From Rhypophila decipiens (taxonomy: Eukaryota > Ascomycota > Sordariomycetes > Sordariales > Naviculisporaceae), in contig MU858112.1 of the NCBI GenBank assembly GCA_033297075.1, positions 62,001 to 126,000 of the forward strand: 64,000 nt of DNA, given 5' to 3'. Of this stretch, positions 11,286 to 22,249 are shown one piece after another (positions within the stretch are counted from its first letter, which is position 1; each line of letters begins with the position of its first letter). Below the pieces are notes generated by a model. The model did no database searches. It was not told the DNA's origin and saw only the letters and a program-made list of their open reading frames with translations. Made by a program: the position numbers and the translations under genes.

Positions 11286-11901
11286 AGAACTTGCGTATAC
11301 GGATACGATACAGTCAACCAACCGAAACAAATCAAGTCAGATAGCGCTGCGCCAAAAGCTGTTGACATCTCTGTGTGTGCTGACCCAAAGAGAGACTTTT
11401 TAGAACACCCGAAGACGTCGACGAAGACGAAGACGGCGAACGAGACGAACCAAAGCCGGGACGGAACCTCCAAGCGCTGAGCACCAATGGGCCAGTTATA
11501 TTCTTACCATCTTGGGATTTGTATACGCCCACGCCAAACCAGTTACGTAGTCACCCATCTCACCTGGGCCTGGGTTTAAGCCAGAGTTAGTTTATATGTT
11601 GGACACTTTCTGTTCATTAAAGAAATAACCTGTTACCCGGGTCTTTTGTCTTGCTGCTTGCTTCAACTCGGGCAGGTGATGATATATGGATCAAAGTAGC
11701 CCGCAATTTTAAGAAGTGAACTGAAATTGAGCTGTACACTACACCGTGATTCTCAGCTCACATAATTTCTGGCCAGGGACTTGCACTCTACTGCGGTCTC
11801 AAAAGGGGGAATCTGAAATCTACATCGAACCCTTTACCACAAGATCATTCTGCTGGGCGGGATACTTTATACAGTCCAAGGACTCCGAGTTGGTATTGCA
11901 T

Positions 11902-13854
11902 TCATTTTTGACTACCTTGTTTGATGGTAACATGTACATCAAAAACAACATGCCATACATCCGGCGCAAAAGTCTTGACCATCTCGACCCACACCACTTG
12001 GGCTTGTAAGCTTGAGTTCTTACTCTCTATTATCCCTTTCTGCTCTTGGCTGCCCTTGCCCTCAACATTACTCTGGCCCATGCCATCACCTGCCGAGGCA
12101 ACTTCCTCTGCCGGAGTGGAGAAAGCGGCGGCAGATCCAGACCACTCGTCAAACAGACCCTGGATCTCGGCTTTTCGTTTCTCGATCTCCCGGACACCGA
12201 CGTTCTCGTGGAGGTGGAGCCACCCGTCAATCATTTTGCGACCGGTGTGATGGTCCGATTCTGAAACCATCATCTTCCAGGCAGATGGCCAGATCTTGCT
12301 GCTGCTGGGGAGGAAGCCGGCGTTTATGTGGACTATCTCCATTTCCTCTTCCTCAGTGCCTTTGTCTTCAGCTGAACTTGTGGTAGTAGAAACAGAACCT
12401 TGTGGATCTCCAAATTGCGCTTCCGGGTTGCTACTGCTACTTGTGAACTGAGAAGAGATGGTGGATTTCCTCAGCCGTCGGATCCTTGCCTCCGCGAACT
12501 CATTGCTCTCCAGGAGGACGATGATTTGCGGTCTTTGGCCGGGCGCGTTCCTTCTCTTCGGGTCTGAGTGGGTCGACTTGTCTCGGTCGTTGTTCAGGTT
12601 GTCGATGGTAATGGCGGTCGAAGTGGGGGTACTAGACTCATTGCCGATAACCAACTCGGCCAGTTTCCGGTCATTTTCGTCTCCGACCGGGTCATCATCG
12701 GTCGCCTGACCGGGAGTGGGCACATTGTCCGGTCCAGAACCTAAGTGTGAACCAGAGCAGGAAGTTTCACCGGTGACGCAAGCAGTGACGGAAGATATTG
12801 CTGGTGGGGAAAGAACAGCCACGTCCCATCTATTCTCCAGCGCACCTCGCCGAAGTCCTTCCACACTCCAGGGATTGATCTCCCAGCAGAGCAAGCGAAA
12901 CCCGAGCTTGGCGTAGGAAAAGACGAAGTAGCCTATTCCTGCGTAGAGGTCTATCGCCCATTGGTCTTTCTCCTTTGGAGTTTGTCCTCCTTCGTTTATT
13001 CCTTGCTCGCTATCGGGATCTTGCGCGGATTCTGAAAGAAGCTCTTTGTTCGTATCGCTATTACTTGAAACTTTCGGTTTTAACTTTGCAGGATTCGGCC
13101 GCACTGAACAGGCGGCAGGGAAATCAGTCAACAACCGAGCTTTCTCTTTGATATTCCCCCGGCTGAACATGGTATACCGCGGCGCCCAAATTTGCGTTAT
13201 GCCATTCTGTTTGGTTGATACCCAAAAGGCATTTTCAAAGTCTTGCGCGGTAGGTGTCTGATTTGGTTGAAGGACTGGGCCGAAATCTCCGTGGAGGATC
13301 TTGAGCCCGCTTGGCGAGCGGAGTGTGTTTTCTTCGCTGTCGTCCTCATCTTTTGACTCTGCGTCGCCCACGTGCAAAGGAATCCCCTCGTTGATCGCCA
13401 GATGAGTCAGCGCGCCCGAGGGTGAAATCTCGCCGAGAATATTGGCCCAGAGAATTGATTTTTGCTCGGCTGTGCTGGATTTTAGAATTGATGGCCAGGG
13501 TGAAGATGTGAAGCTCCCGCTGGGAAGAAGGACCATGGGCTCGTAGACTACCCAGCGCTTGGGGGCTTTTTCGATGAGGATTGTTTCGATGCTGGGGGTG
13601 TCGTCGCCTTTGGGTGAAGTCAAAAGGTCTGGCCTGGCTTCGTGTAACCATGATAAGATGGCTGCCGATATGGGGTTTGGTTTCTTGGGCTTGGGCGTTG
13701 TGTGAATCGGTTTTCCTCTCCGAGTCTTTGTCTGTTCATTTTCTGTTGTGGAGTTTCCGGTCATGGTACTTTCAAGAGTATCGCCTGTCTGCGGTTTGAT
13801 TTCCCGTCCGTTGTCGTCCATCTTAAGCGTGCATTGACAACGAGTCAAAATCAA
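11902..13854 (-). CDS. TYW2 (TRM12): tRNA wybutosine-synthesizing protein 2, aminocarboxypropyltransferase (650 aa)
   Basis: Single exon. TYW2/Trm12 transfers the 3-amino-3-carboxypropyl group of S-adenosylmethionine to the tricyclic base at position 37 of tRNA-Phe, a cytosolic step in wybutosine synthesis. Visible family signatures are APRYTMFSRGNIKEKARL (about 224-241), the SAM-binding motif DLYAGIGYF (302-310), WEINPWSVEGLRRGA (324-338, the acidic/NP part that contacts SAM) and the terminal WHVVFDVHV. The first ATG is at 13854, with a second in-frame at 13821 (MDDNG); I cannot decide between them. The protein is longer than usual because of S/T/D/E-rich low-complexity inserts, mainly at about 253-295, 355-435 and 455-500. 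No introns are needed. It lies tail-to-tail with the repeat-bearing region on its left. Confidence 0.9.
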   Translation of the reverse strand: MILTRCQCTLKMDDNGREIKPQTGDTLESTMTGNSTTENEQTKTRRGKPIHTTPKPKKPNPISAAILSWLHEARPDLLTSPKGDDTPSIETILIEKAPKRWVVYEPMVLLPSGSFTSSPWPSILKSSTAEQKSILWANILGEISPSGALTHLAINEGIPLHVGDAESKDEDDSEENTLRSPSGLKILHGDFGPVLQPNQTPTAQDFENAFWVSTKQNGITQIWAPRYTMFSRGNIKEKARLLTDFPAACSVRPNPAKLKPKVSSNSDTNKELLSESAQDPDSEQGINEGGQTPKEKDQWAIDLYAGIGYFVFSYAKLGFRLLCWEINPWSVEGLRRGALENRWDVAVLSPPAISSVTACVTGETSCSGSHLGSGPDNVPTPGQATDDDPVGDENDRKLAELVIGNESSTPTSTAITIDNLNNDRDKSTHSDPKRRNAPGQRPQIIVLLESNEFAEARIRRLRKSTISSQFTSSSSNPEAQFGDPQGSVSTTTSSAEDKGTEEEEMEIVHINAGFLPSSSKIWPSAWKMMVSESDHHTGRKMIDGWLHLHENVGVREIEKRKAEIQGLFDEWSGSAAAFSTPAEEVASAGDGMGQSNVEGKGSQEQKGIIESKNSSLQAQVVWVEMVKTFAPDVWHVVFDVHVTIKQGSQK

Positions 13855-15257
13855 TTAACGTTTTTTGATGCGGGTTGGAAGCGCCTTCAATGGGATCTTT
13901 TGGCTGGGTTATCAGGGTTCTCTTCCAGAAAACATGGGTAACCTCGGTCAATTATGCAGGTCAAAGAGGTACTTTTTGTATTTTCGCCACACCTCAACGT
14001 TCGGAGCTCCACTTTTGACCTCACCCACGATTCTGAGCATTTTGCTGCGACACATCACCACCTTTGAGACGGCGCTGGACTTTTTGGTTTGTTTGGGACT
14101 TCAATAAAAATGAACCAAGACTAAGAGCAGATATCTTTGGAGTGCTGCAGGTGTTAATATCGCAAATATAAACATTGTGGAACATGTGCCGAGCTATTAT
14201 TTTAGGGTATTTATTGTCTTTTCTGCGCTCCCTTTTTGTCATCCAAATGCCGACGTCTTGCGCTCTAGTTATAGATCCTTTGCTAATTTTTTGACTATAT
14301 ATCAGTACCCAACTATTCTGAGAACACTTCTCAACATTCGACCCGTTTATTAAGTACTCGACTGTTTTATCTTCATTAATTCACTATCCAGACAAATTAT
14401 ATTTACTAAAGTAGATTTATATAACGTTAGCCTTGACTACAAATAAAAATTCCCGTATTTCTATCGCAGCCTCTCCTTTGGATATACTCTGTAATGAGCA
14501 CGCTGGTTGTGTCTGTTAGCCTTTTAGTGGCTTTTCCGTCACTGATTTTACCGATCTGATGACCGGACCGATAACGGCATTTGATTTTGCTAATTTGCTT
14601 CTTTCAGATTTGATTCTTTTGGCTCATTGTGTGCGTCTATCAAGCCACTAGCTGGGGGAAGAGTGGCCTTACACAAAGCAGCGATGTCTGCAAAAGACTC
14701 TTTGAAAGTAGTAACGAACTATGTTACTCGTTCTGAAAAAGTAGACGAGAATGGAACTATGAGGCCGGGCGACCAATGATCTGTCTGCTCTTGAGCAATT
14801 GAGTTCGACATGGGGAAAGCTCTAGTCGTTAAGCTGTCAAGTGGATCTTCTTGCCACGGGATTTCATAAAAGTCAGCCACGAATGCTCCCTATAGACTTT
14901 TTTTCGAGCATACCCCGGTAGTACAACGCGTTCTATCTTACCGGCTTGTGGGTATATGCTCCGTGTAAATGGTATTAACGTTTGGGATAAAGTTTTCTCT
15001 CTCTTTTACTCATCATAAATTTCTCCTATTCCTCTCTAATTCCCGTTTCTCTCTGAATTTCGTCCTCCAGATCTCCGGGCAACTCCCAACTCTCCGGGCT
15101 CCCAACAACCAGCAAGCTTACAAGTATTCGGACTCAGAGCTATCTTCACTTTTCAACCATAACCACACAACCTATCATCTATTACAACTCTGTCTTCAAA
15201 AACCGACATTCGAACCTTGGCCTTCTCTTTAGAATCTGTCCCGACTCCTGACTGCAA
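13855..15257. other. Divergent intergenic region (TYW2 and zinc-motif gene)
   Basis: About 1.4 kb between the starts of TYW2 (-) and the gene at 15258 (+). The middle (about 14,240-14,460) is AT-rich; the part from 14,960 on is pyrimidine-rich on the + strand, as in fungal promoters and leaders. I see no RNA gene and no coding frame worth annotating. Confidence 0.5.
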
Positions 15258-16879
15258 ATGTCTTCAAGTTCCCAAGGAAGCAGTGGCAGTGGAAAAGGCA
15301 AGCGTGTTGTCTCTGGTGCCGGCAACACCTGCACCAACTGCAAAAAGAACAAGGTCAAGTGCGTGCGACCACCCAGCGGCGCCGATGGCGTGATACTCCC
15401 GTGCAACGCCTGCGCACAAGCACCACACGATTGCATCCCGTGCCCAAAGGATGCAAGGACAAACAGGGACACGCACACAATGGCGCTGAAAAAGAAGGAG
15501 GAGATGGAGATCACAGTCGCCGATCTCCTACGACTATTTGCTCTGCTTCTTCAGATAGGGCAAGGGATGTTTAACCAATATCCCGAGATCCCGCAGCAGC
15601 TGCAACGGAGTCTGTTGTGGGAAAACGGCTGGGCATCGGTAAAGGAAAAGAACCAGATTCTTTTGCCTATCTCGGCAACGGCCAACGCCCATCTCCCCGG
15701 CTTGAGAACCGAGGGCGAGTTATACGACTTCCGGGGCAAGGCACAAGAGATCTGCCAGCTTGTGGCCGGGGTTGCCTTCCCACTATCCCAAGGGAACAGG
15801 AACAGCGGTACCAAGCTGGCCGAAGTCCGGGACTGGCTTCGTGCCGCTTCGACGAAAATCGGCGAGCTCATTCGAGTATGGGCCCTACTTCTCCTCGGGC
15901 TCTTGCAGATGGGAACAAAGAGGCCGCGGGATGAGATTGGGTGTCTCAAGGATTGGCTGGTTTGTTGGCGTTTCGACGACCTGTTCACCACTAATGATAT
16001 GGGTCCGGGATCTGTTAGTCCCTGGTCTCCGACGAATTTGTGGGCGATCGAAGATGACCTGAAGTCGCTGAGGGTTGTGGGTCCGCTGGAGGATATTGAG
16101 AAAGAGTTTGTTAGAGAATACATGGAACATATCTGCCATGGAATCCAGGGACTCAAGGTTGGGAATGATGGAAAAATTGCCGAGGCCCCTGCCGGCAAGA
16201 AGCAGGGCAAGAAGCGGGCCAAAGCTGATGTTGCTGCAGGTGGCCCTGCCACTCATCCGACCGTTTACCAGCCTGCTGCCACTGTTGATACCGCCATTTC
16301 CGTCGACCGGCCTGGGGACACTGACGAAACCGCCATTGTAATCGACGACATGGAAGTTCTTGAAAGCGGTCAGCCTGCCGGTCAGGAGGCTTTCGTAGAT
16401 ATGTCTGGCGGTTTGTGGGTGGATGCCTCAGACCCTGCTGCTGTGTATCCATACGAACAGTCTGCTACGGCGCCTACGAACGACACCAGCAATACCAGCA
16501 ACAACACCAACAACCGTCAGGCCGCAGCTCTTGCCACCAATCCATATTTGGTTGAACGGCCGGCACAACACCTCCAGGTGCCAGAAACGTCCGACCGACG
16601 TCGAGGGCAGGTGCTGGGGGGCCGGGTAGAGAAACGGCAGTCGAAGAAAAAGGGGCGGCCGCAGGAGCTGCCGCAGCAATATCACCCGCTTCAGAGTTTT
16701 GGGTATACTGCTGCTGATGCTGTCGTTCCATCCTTTGGTGCCACATACCCAGCGACCTCTTTTCCCGTTGGCACCTATCAACAGCAATCTCCGGCTCTTG
16801 GCACGTTGACCCATTTTCAGGGGCAACAACAAAACTATCTCCAGGGGCAACAACACCTGCTGCCGCAGCCATCCCAACG

Positions 16880-16912
<33 letters not shown>

Positions 16913-17132
16913 GTGGCTTCCGCAGCAGCTGTCTGTGGGCTTACCAGCTGGGGTGGAAATGAGGTCTGTACCGCAGCAAATGGGCATGCCGCAGCAAATG
17001 TTTGTGCCACAGCAATTGGGTCAGGGTGTGCCACAAAGAATGCATATGCCCCAGCAACAGATGGCTATAACCCAGCAGCAGATGGCTATGCCTCAGCAAA
17101 TGGCTATGCTCCAGCAGATGGCTATGCCATAG
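15258..17132 (+). CDS. Q/M-rich nuclear-type protein with a variant Zn2Cys6-like motif (624 aa)
   Basis: Single exon starting at an ATG in the context GCAAATG. The N-terminus has six cysteines spaced C25-x2-C28-x6-C35-x13-C49-x2-C52-x6-C59, with basic residues KKNKVK between the second and third. This is the Zn2Cys6 layout with an expanded central loop (usually 5-9 residues), so DNA binding is plausible but not certain. Residues about 85-290 look globular and helical, without a family I recognise. KKQGKKRAK and RRRGQ/KRQSKKKGR are candidate nuclear-localisation signals. The C-terminal third is low complexity: an eleven-glutamine run from a CAA repeat at 16881-16910, then many MPQQ(M/Q)- and QMAM-type repeats to the stop. 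A transcriptional or scaffold role is inferred. Confidence 0.8.
16881..16913 (+). repeat. CAA trinucleotide repeat inside a coding region
   Basis: About ten consecutive CAA units followed by CAG encode the polyglutamine run of the zinc-motif protein. Pure-codon runs like this vary in length between strains of filamentous fungi. Confidence 0.85.
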
Positions 17133-17843
17133 GGAATGGGATATACAGGTCCAATCCCAGGCACCACTAGAGGATATACGCCGGCTCGGCCTCAGTGAAG
17201 GATTCATTGTTGTTGGCTTTACTGATTGCTCTCTTTTATTATGTTTTGGTTTCAAGTGGACTGTCACTCTTTCCCCGAGATTGCTGCACAAAGATCAGCT
17301 CAAGGTTTGTTTAAGGTTTGTTAGCGAAGACATTCGGAATTGTTTTATTTATTTTTTTATGCCACTGGATAGGCATGGTTTACGGTTTGGAACTTTTGAT
17401 ACCCCTCGCGAACAGTGATGCTGATAATGACAACTAATTACAACGACGATGATAACGGCGATGATATTGAACACGATTACGCTGACAAGGATACCTAGGT
17501 ACCCCTGGAACCTTTGGAATTTTATGAATTGGATGGATTAGATGGGTTAGATGGAATTGGTTAGAATAGCAGGGCGCTTTATGGGGCAGGTCGTATCAGC
17601 ATATTGGACTTTTATTCTAGCTTCAACTCACACATTCTGACTGAAAGTTCACTTGACGTGAACAAAACCAAACCTCCGCAAAACCTTCCAACTGGATACA
17701 TATATGACCGCTCCGGTATCAACCAACCAGAATTTTAGTCTTGGATGATATGATCAACTGATATATGATTTTTACGTTTGTGCGACCAACCTGCTCATCC
17801 ACGCAACAAACAGCACATTGTTAAACATCACACGTCAGATCAC
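17133..17843. other. Intergenic region, no gene seen
   Basis: The 3' region of the Q/M-rich gene. It contains a purine/pyrimidine-simple patch at about 17400-17580 (GATGATAAC-like and GGATGGATTAGATGG-like short repeats) and no coding frame. Confidence 0.5.
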
Positions 17844-17850
17844 TATATAA
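17844..17850 (+). promoter_or_regulatory. TATA box of the 5S rRNA gene
   Basis: TATATAA begins 31 bases upstream of the first base of the 5S rRNA. An upstream TATA element near -29 is a known requirement of dispersed Neurospora 5S genes, in addition to the internal pol III promoter. Confidence 0.7.
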
Positions 17851-17874
17851 TATGTCCCGAGCTCACGAATTGTC

Positions 17875-17993
17875 ACATACGACCATACCTACTGGAAAAC
17901 TCGGGATCCCGTCCGCTCTCCTCTTGATAAGCCAGTAAGGGCCAGACTAGTAGTTGGGTGGGTGACCACCAGCGAATCCCTGGTGTTGTATGT
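17875..17993 (+). rRNA. 5S ribosomal RNA (119 nt), variant isotype
   Basis: The RNA starts ACATACGACCATA and ends GTTGTATGT, and these ends pair as helix I. Conserved 5S blocks are present: GGAAAAC, CCCGTCCGCTC, TAAGCC and AGTAGTTGGGTGGGTGACC followed by ACCAGCGAATCCC. The variable segments differ from the common Neurospora type as I recall it, but pairing is kept. In helix II, ACTGG pairs with CCAGT, and the flanking CCT pairs around one bulged A. In the outer part of the helix IV/V arm, CCAG pairs with CTGG. A run of six T (17993-17998) provides the pol III stop, and a TATA box lies at -31. It stands alone between two protein genes, as expected for dispersed 5S genes. It is probably expressed and not a pseudogene. 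Confidence 0.93.
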
Positions 17994-17998
17994 TTTTT
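17993..17998 (+). terminator. RNA polymerase III T-run terminator
   Basis: Six consecutive T at the 3' end of the 5S rRNA gene, the normal pol III termination signal. Confidence 0.8.
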
Positions 17999-19030
17999 CT
18001 CTTTTGCTCCGTTGCCTTTTTCACCTTTTTTTCGTTATTATCGCTGGGTGGGTGCTACAGAGTGCAGCGTCGTGTCTCTTCTTTTATCTCTTCTGGAAAT
18101 CGTCGAGGTTCTTGGACAGTTAGCTACCTATGGACCTGACGTTTGACTGTGACACCATTCTTCAGGAAAGTCGGTGAACCCTGCTCGCAAAAGAGTTTAT
18201 GAAAAAGAGAATAATCATCTCTTCCTTCACACTCTAATCTTGTAGTAAGTGAGAACAAGTGTTTCGAAGGTTCCTGGAAAAGCCGTAAGTAAGAAAGGTT
18301 GACGGAGTCATGTCGACGTTGGACGGGGAGACGGTTGAGTAATCTGTGCCAACGGAGCTTTTACTCACTCATGCCAAAGTGCAGCTTCTCCAGTCAAAGC
18401 CAGTCATGCGCCACTAGTGTAGTGGCAGATGGTAATATGCATCTTTCTTGTCTTGCCATGTTCCAGAGAATTCTCGAAGTCTTTAGCGGACAGTTCGTTG
18501 AGCAACTACCGAGTACGTTCTCAGTGGCTTGGACATGGGGCACACTGAGAGCAGCTAGTTCGATGGCCGACTGACATGGCCGTTTGCTGATTCTTGTTCT
18601 AGATGGGACAAGTCACTTTTGAACGGGTTCTAGCTCGTTTCTAGCTCTGTATTGGGAAAGATTCGGTCCCTGGTATGGCTGTTTGGTCTCCTTGACCTCT
18701 TGGCTCGTGCCTGTCTTTCTCTCTTTCAGCTTCAAGAGCTTTGCGTCCAAAATACACCGTGGAAGTGAGGCCATAGTGGATAGACCTTGCACACGAATCA
18801 AGAGACGCACGTTATCGTTGACCAATATCGTCCTCTTCGCTTCTTCAATCCCACAACATAGGCAGCTCAACAACGGATGGCCATGTCCTCCCTCCAGACT
18901 ACCAGAATCCAAGATGGGGACTCGTCGACATACGCCCAGTATCTCCGCCAGCGGCCTATCTCCTCCCCATTCTCGTACTCTCTCGTGCCCACTCTATCAG
19001 CAATCATGTCTTCATCCCTTGCCCTCTCCG
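17999..19030. other. Upstream region of the CFEM receptor gene
   Basis: About 1 kb between the 5S gene and the receptor start. Short frames exist on both strands (for example 18299-18574) but none looks coding. The receptor frame itself stays open upstream to 18683, so an earlier start (ATG at 18914, which has a good context) is possible. Confidence 0.4.
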
Positions 19031-21803
19031 ATGGGATATTCGCAATCTACACTTTCATCAAAATTGTTTCGTTTAGCCCCAAGACCATCCTTCCAACTCC
19101 AAGTCCTACTCTATCTCTTTATCTTTTTGCAGCTCGCACAGTCCACACACCTCCCAGCGCCAACAACGACACAAATCTCAACAACATCCATCTCGAGTTC
19201 GAATGGGAGCAGCAGGCTTCAGAATCCGATTCAAGTTCCAAACCCAACAACACCTCGACCGACAACCCTCCCAGCAGCAGCGATCCCAAGTCCCGCATCG
19301 CAGATAGATCCAACAGAAGAAGAGAACTCAAACAAAGCAGCCACGACCACGCCATGGACGCACAAAGATTCAACAAGAAAAAGTTTGAACAAGAATTCTA
19401 CGGCATCGTCGGCATACCACCTCGAGAACAACTTGACAAGAAGTGCTTTTCCGGATCTTCTCGTGGGGGGTATTATCCCCGCGTGCGGGCTCAAGTGCAT
19501 CGTCGACCACCTCGCGCCCGGCGCGGGGGATTGTCTTCTCATTCTGGGGCAGCAGCAGCAGAGGGAGAGGGATCAAGATCAACCAAGGCAAAGAAGCGGT
19601 GGCGCCGCTGCTGACTTGGATGGGAGTGAGCAGAGACAGAAGGATTGCTTGTGTGCTGCTGCAAGTGCTACTACCAGTAGTGGCCAAGATGATGATGATC
19701 TGGGGTTTTATCCTGCTGTTTTGACCTGTGTCGAGGCGAGCTGTAATATGGAGGAGGCTATTGGTTTGTGTTTTTTTCCCCTTTCTCTCCTTCCTTCTAC
19801 TCCTGCCTAGGGTAACAGCTCGTTTTCCGACCGGAGCCTGGAAAGCAAAAATATAAAATTACTGACTTTATTCTTTGATGTGTAGAGACGGCCCGTGGAG
19901 CATGGGAAACATGTGGAAAAAATGTCGGTCGATCTCGAAAATCACTCTTATGGGTACCGCTGTCGGCTGCGATCCCGGCGCTGATTTGCGTCTTGGTCCG
20001 GCTCTACTCGCGCTGGTGGGCTGAATCCAAGTTTGAGGCGGATGATTATATCATGATGGTTGTTACGGTATGTTTCCCTCGTTGCACTAGATCCTTGGGC
20101 TTGATTCAATGTGATTCTGGCCTCTTATTTGCCTGCTAGAATGATGCATGCGACGGTGCAAATGGGCGTTTGCTTGGATGACTTGCTGACACTTTGGACA
20201 GATTCTGTTCATCCCTTTTGAGGTCATTGGCATATTTGGTGAGTCTTGGCCCTGCCTGCTTTTTCCTGCTTCCAAGGTTGCTGATTTATCGTCTTGTTAC
20301 CAAAACAGCCGCGAAAAGCGCTTTCGGACGAGACATTTGGACCGTCCAAGCCTCCAACCTGACGACAGCTCTCAAGGTACGCATTCTTGCGCCCTCCAGC
20401 TTAGACCCCAACAAACAACTCACCGTCCACCAACGCAGCTCTTCTACGTAGGAGGATCCTTCTACTTCGCCATCCTAACCCTGACCAAACTATCCATCCT
20501 CGTCTTTTACCTGCGCATCTTCTCCAACCACGACACCTTCCGGAAAATCTCGTACGGCGTCATGCTCTGGGCGGCTCTCTCTGGCCTCGTCTCGGTGTTC
20601 CTCCAGATCTTCCAGTGTACGCCCATCGCATTCATCTGGGAGGGCTGGAAGCGCGGCGCATTCGGATCGCACCGCTGTATCGACGTTCATGCTTTGGGAT
20701 TCACCACGGCGGCCATGAGTATTGCGCAGGATCTCGTCATCATCGTCATGCCGCTGCCACTCTTGGCGAAGCTTAATGTTTCGCGACGATGTAGGTTAGG
20801 AATCATGATCATGTTTTCGCTGGGCGTGTTTGTCTTGATCACGAGCAGTGTGAGGCTGTGGTCGCTTTATAGCTTTGGCGAGTCGGCGAATCCGACGTGG
20901 GACTATACGGATGTTATTATCTGGACTGGCTTAGAGGTTGCTGTCAGCATTATCGTCACGAGTCTGCCGGCTATACGAGTGTTGATCAATCGAAGAATTG
21001 GGTCTGTGCTGGGGACGAGCGGTGCGATTTGGGGACCTAATGGCGAGTATCGGGGTTATGCGAACAATGTCTCGACGAGCTCGTTCGGGGATACCGGCAC
21101 GTTTGTCGGGTCTGTTTGTACCAGTGGACTACCGCGTGCGCTGAAGAGGCTGTCGGCCATTAGTCATGTCTCGTCGTTAAAGGTCGAACGGTTGACGGGG
21201 AGCACTTGGGGGTTTTCGTATCAAGAGGAGGATGAGAAGGATGTCGAGAATATTGGGCAATGTAGTCAGGCGATCGACTTTGGCGGGGAGAAGCTCAGCG
21301 CCGAGATCAAGAGGATGAGCGAGAGTGAGACGGATCATTCGTATTCGAGAAGAACCACTTTCGAAGGGCAGGATGATGGACTGGAGGCGGCATTCACGAG
21401 GCTCAGCCCGAGGCCGAATCAAAGACCCTTGCCGTATCCTCCTCCTCCTCGTTCTGCTCCTCCAGAACGGCCAAAATCTCAGGCTTTTTCCGCAAGGCCG
21501 CTGCCACATCCGCCAGCGAGACCGCGGTCCGAGTGCTCGAGGCCGCTGCCGTATCCACCGGCGCAGTCACCTGTCCAGATCCGTCCACAAGGACCACGAC
21601 CGCTGTCTCAGCCAGAACGGTTGAGGCTAGGAGCCGTCAGGAGGGGAGGGCTCATCGCGCCGCTGCCTAATATTGCGGATGTGATGAATACCGACATGTC
21701 CAGTGGAAGCTTGCCGGCCCAGCTTCCACCGTTGTCAGATATAAGCGCAATACCGTTGGCATGGAGGCGAATGACCATTCGAAAGGTGGAGGAGGGGACA
21801 TAA
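19031..21803 (+). CDS. CFEM-domain seven-transmembrane receptor, PTH11-like (794 aa, 5 exons)
   Basis: Exons are 19031-19763, 19886-20067, 20202-20238, 20309-20376 and 20439-21803; all junctions are GT..AG and in frame. The N-terminus is a hydrophobic secretion signal (about residues 22-37), then a long S/T/P/N linker. The CFEM domain has its eight cysteines at 152, 156, 168, 206, 208, 233, 238 and 254. Seven predicted membrane helices of the fungal rhodopsin-like/PTH11 type follow, with hallmarks FADDY-like EADDYIMM, LTKLSILVFYLRIF and VVIIWTGLE-like DVIIWTGLEVAVSI. The last 250 residues are a cytoplasmic tail with proline-rich RPLPYPP repeats that could bind SH3 or WW partners. PTH11-type receptors sense surfaces or external cues; the ligand here is unknown. 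The chosen start places the signal at the N-terminus; 18914 is the alternative. Confidence 0.85.
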
Positions 21804-22249
21804 TGTTGAAGAGGTTGTGTGTGTATAGAATTAATGCCTAATGTTTAATATTGAGGACGTCTTGCAGCCAACTGTTATCAATCTGAACTTGTGACCCAAC
21901 ATTCTGCAGCCTCGCTGTGCCTGCCTGTCGTTTTTGAGGACCGGGATTGGGGATGGAATTTCAGGGGTCTTTAGCGGAGCGGACCGGGGTGTCACTGCCC
22001 CACTAGATCTCCCAGATCGCTGTGCAGCCATTCAGATCCCGAGCCGATCAAGCCAAAACAGACGTCACTTCCTTCCTTCTCTGCCGGTTCATCGCTCACG
22101 CGTCCCTCTTTCTCGGACAGAGTCAAGCCACCCCTGCCAACCCAGGAACTAGGCACAACTCAGTCAAGTCCAAAACACTTTCCAAAGCATACACACAAAC
22201 AAAAATCACGAAGCAAGAACAAGCCACCAATACCGATACTACCGGCAAG
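21804..22249. other. Short intergenic region and leader of the DUF2470 gene
   Basis: The 3' end of the receptor gene and the 5' region of the next gene on the same strand. The C/A-rich sequence after 22140 looks like a fungal 5' leader. The DUF2470 frame is open upstream to 22022, but the ATG at 22250 has the best context and starts the conserved domain. Confidence 0.5.

Noticed and set aside
18299..18574. 91-aa + frame between the 5S gene and the receptor
   Set aside because: There is no coding signature, splice support or homology.
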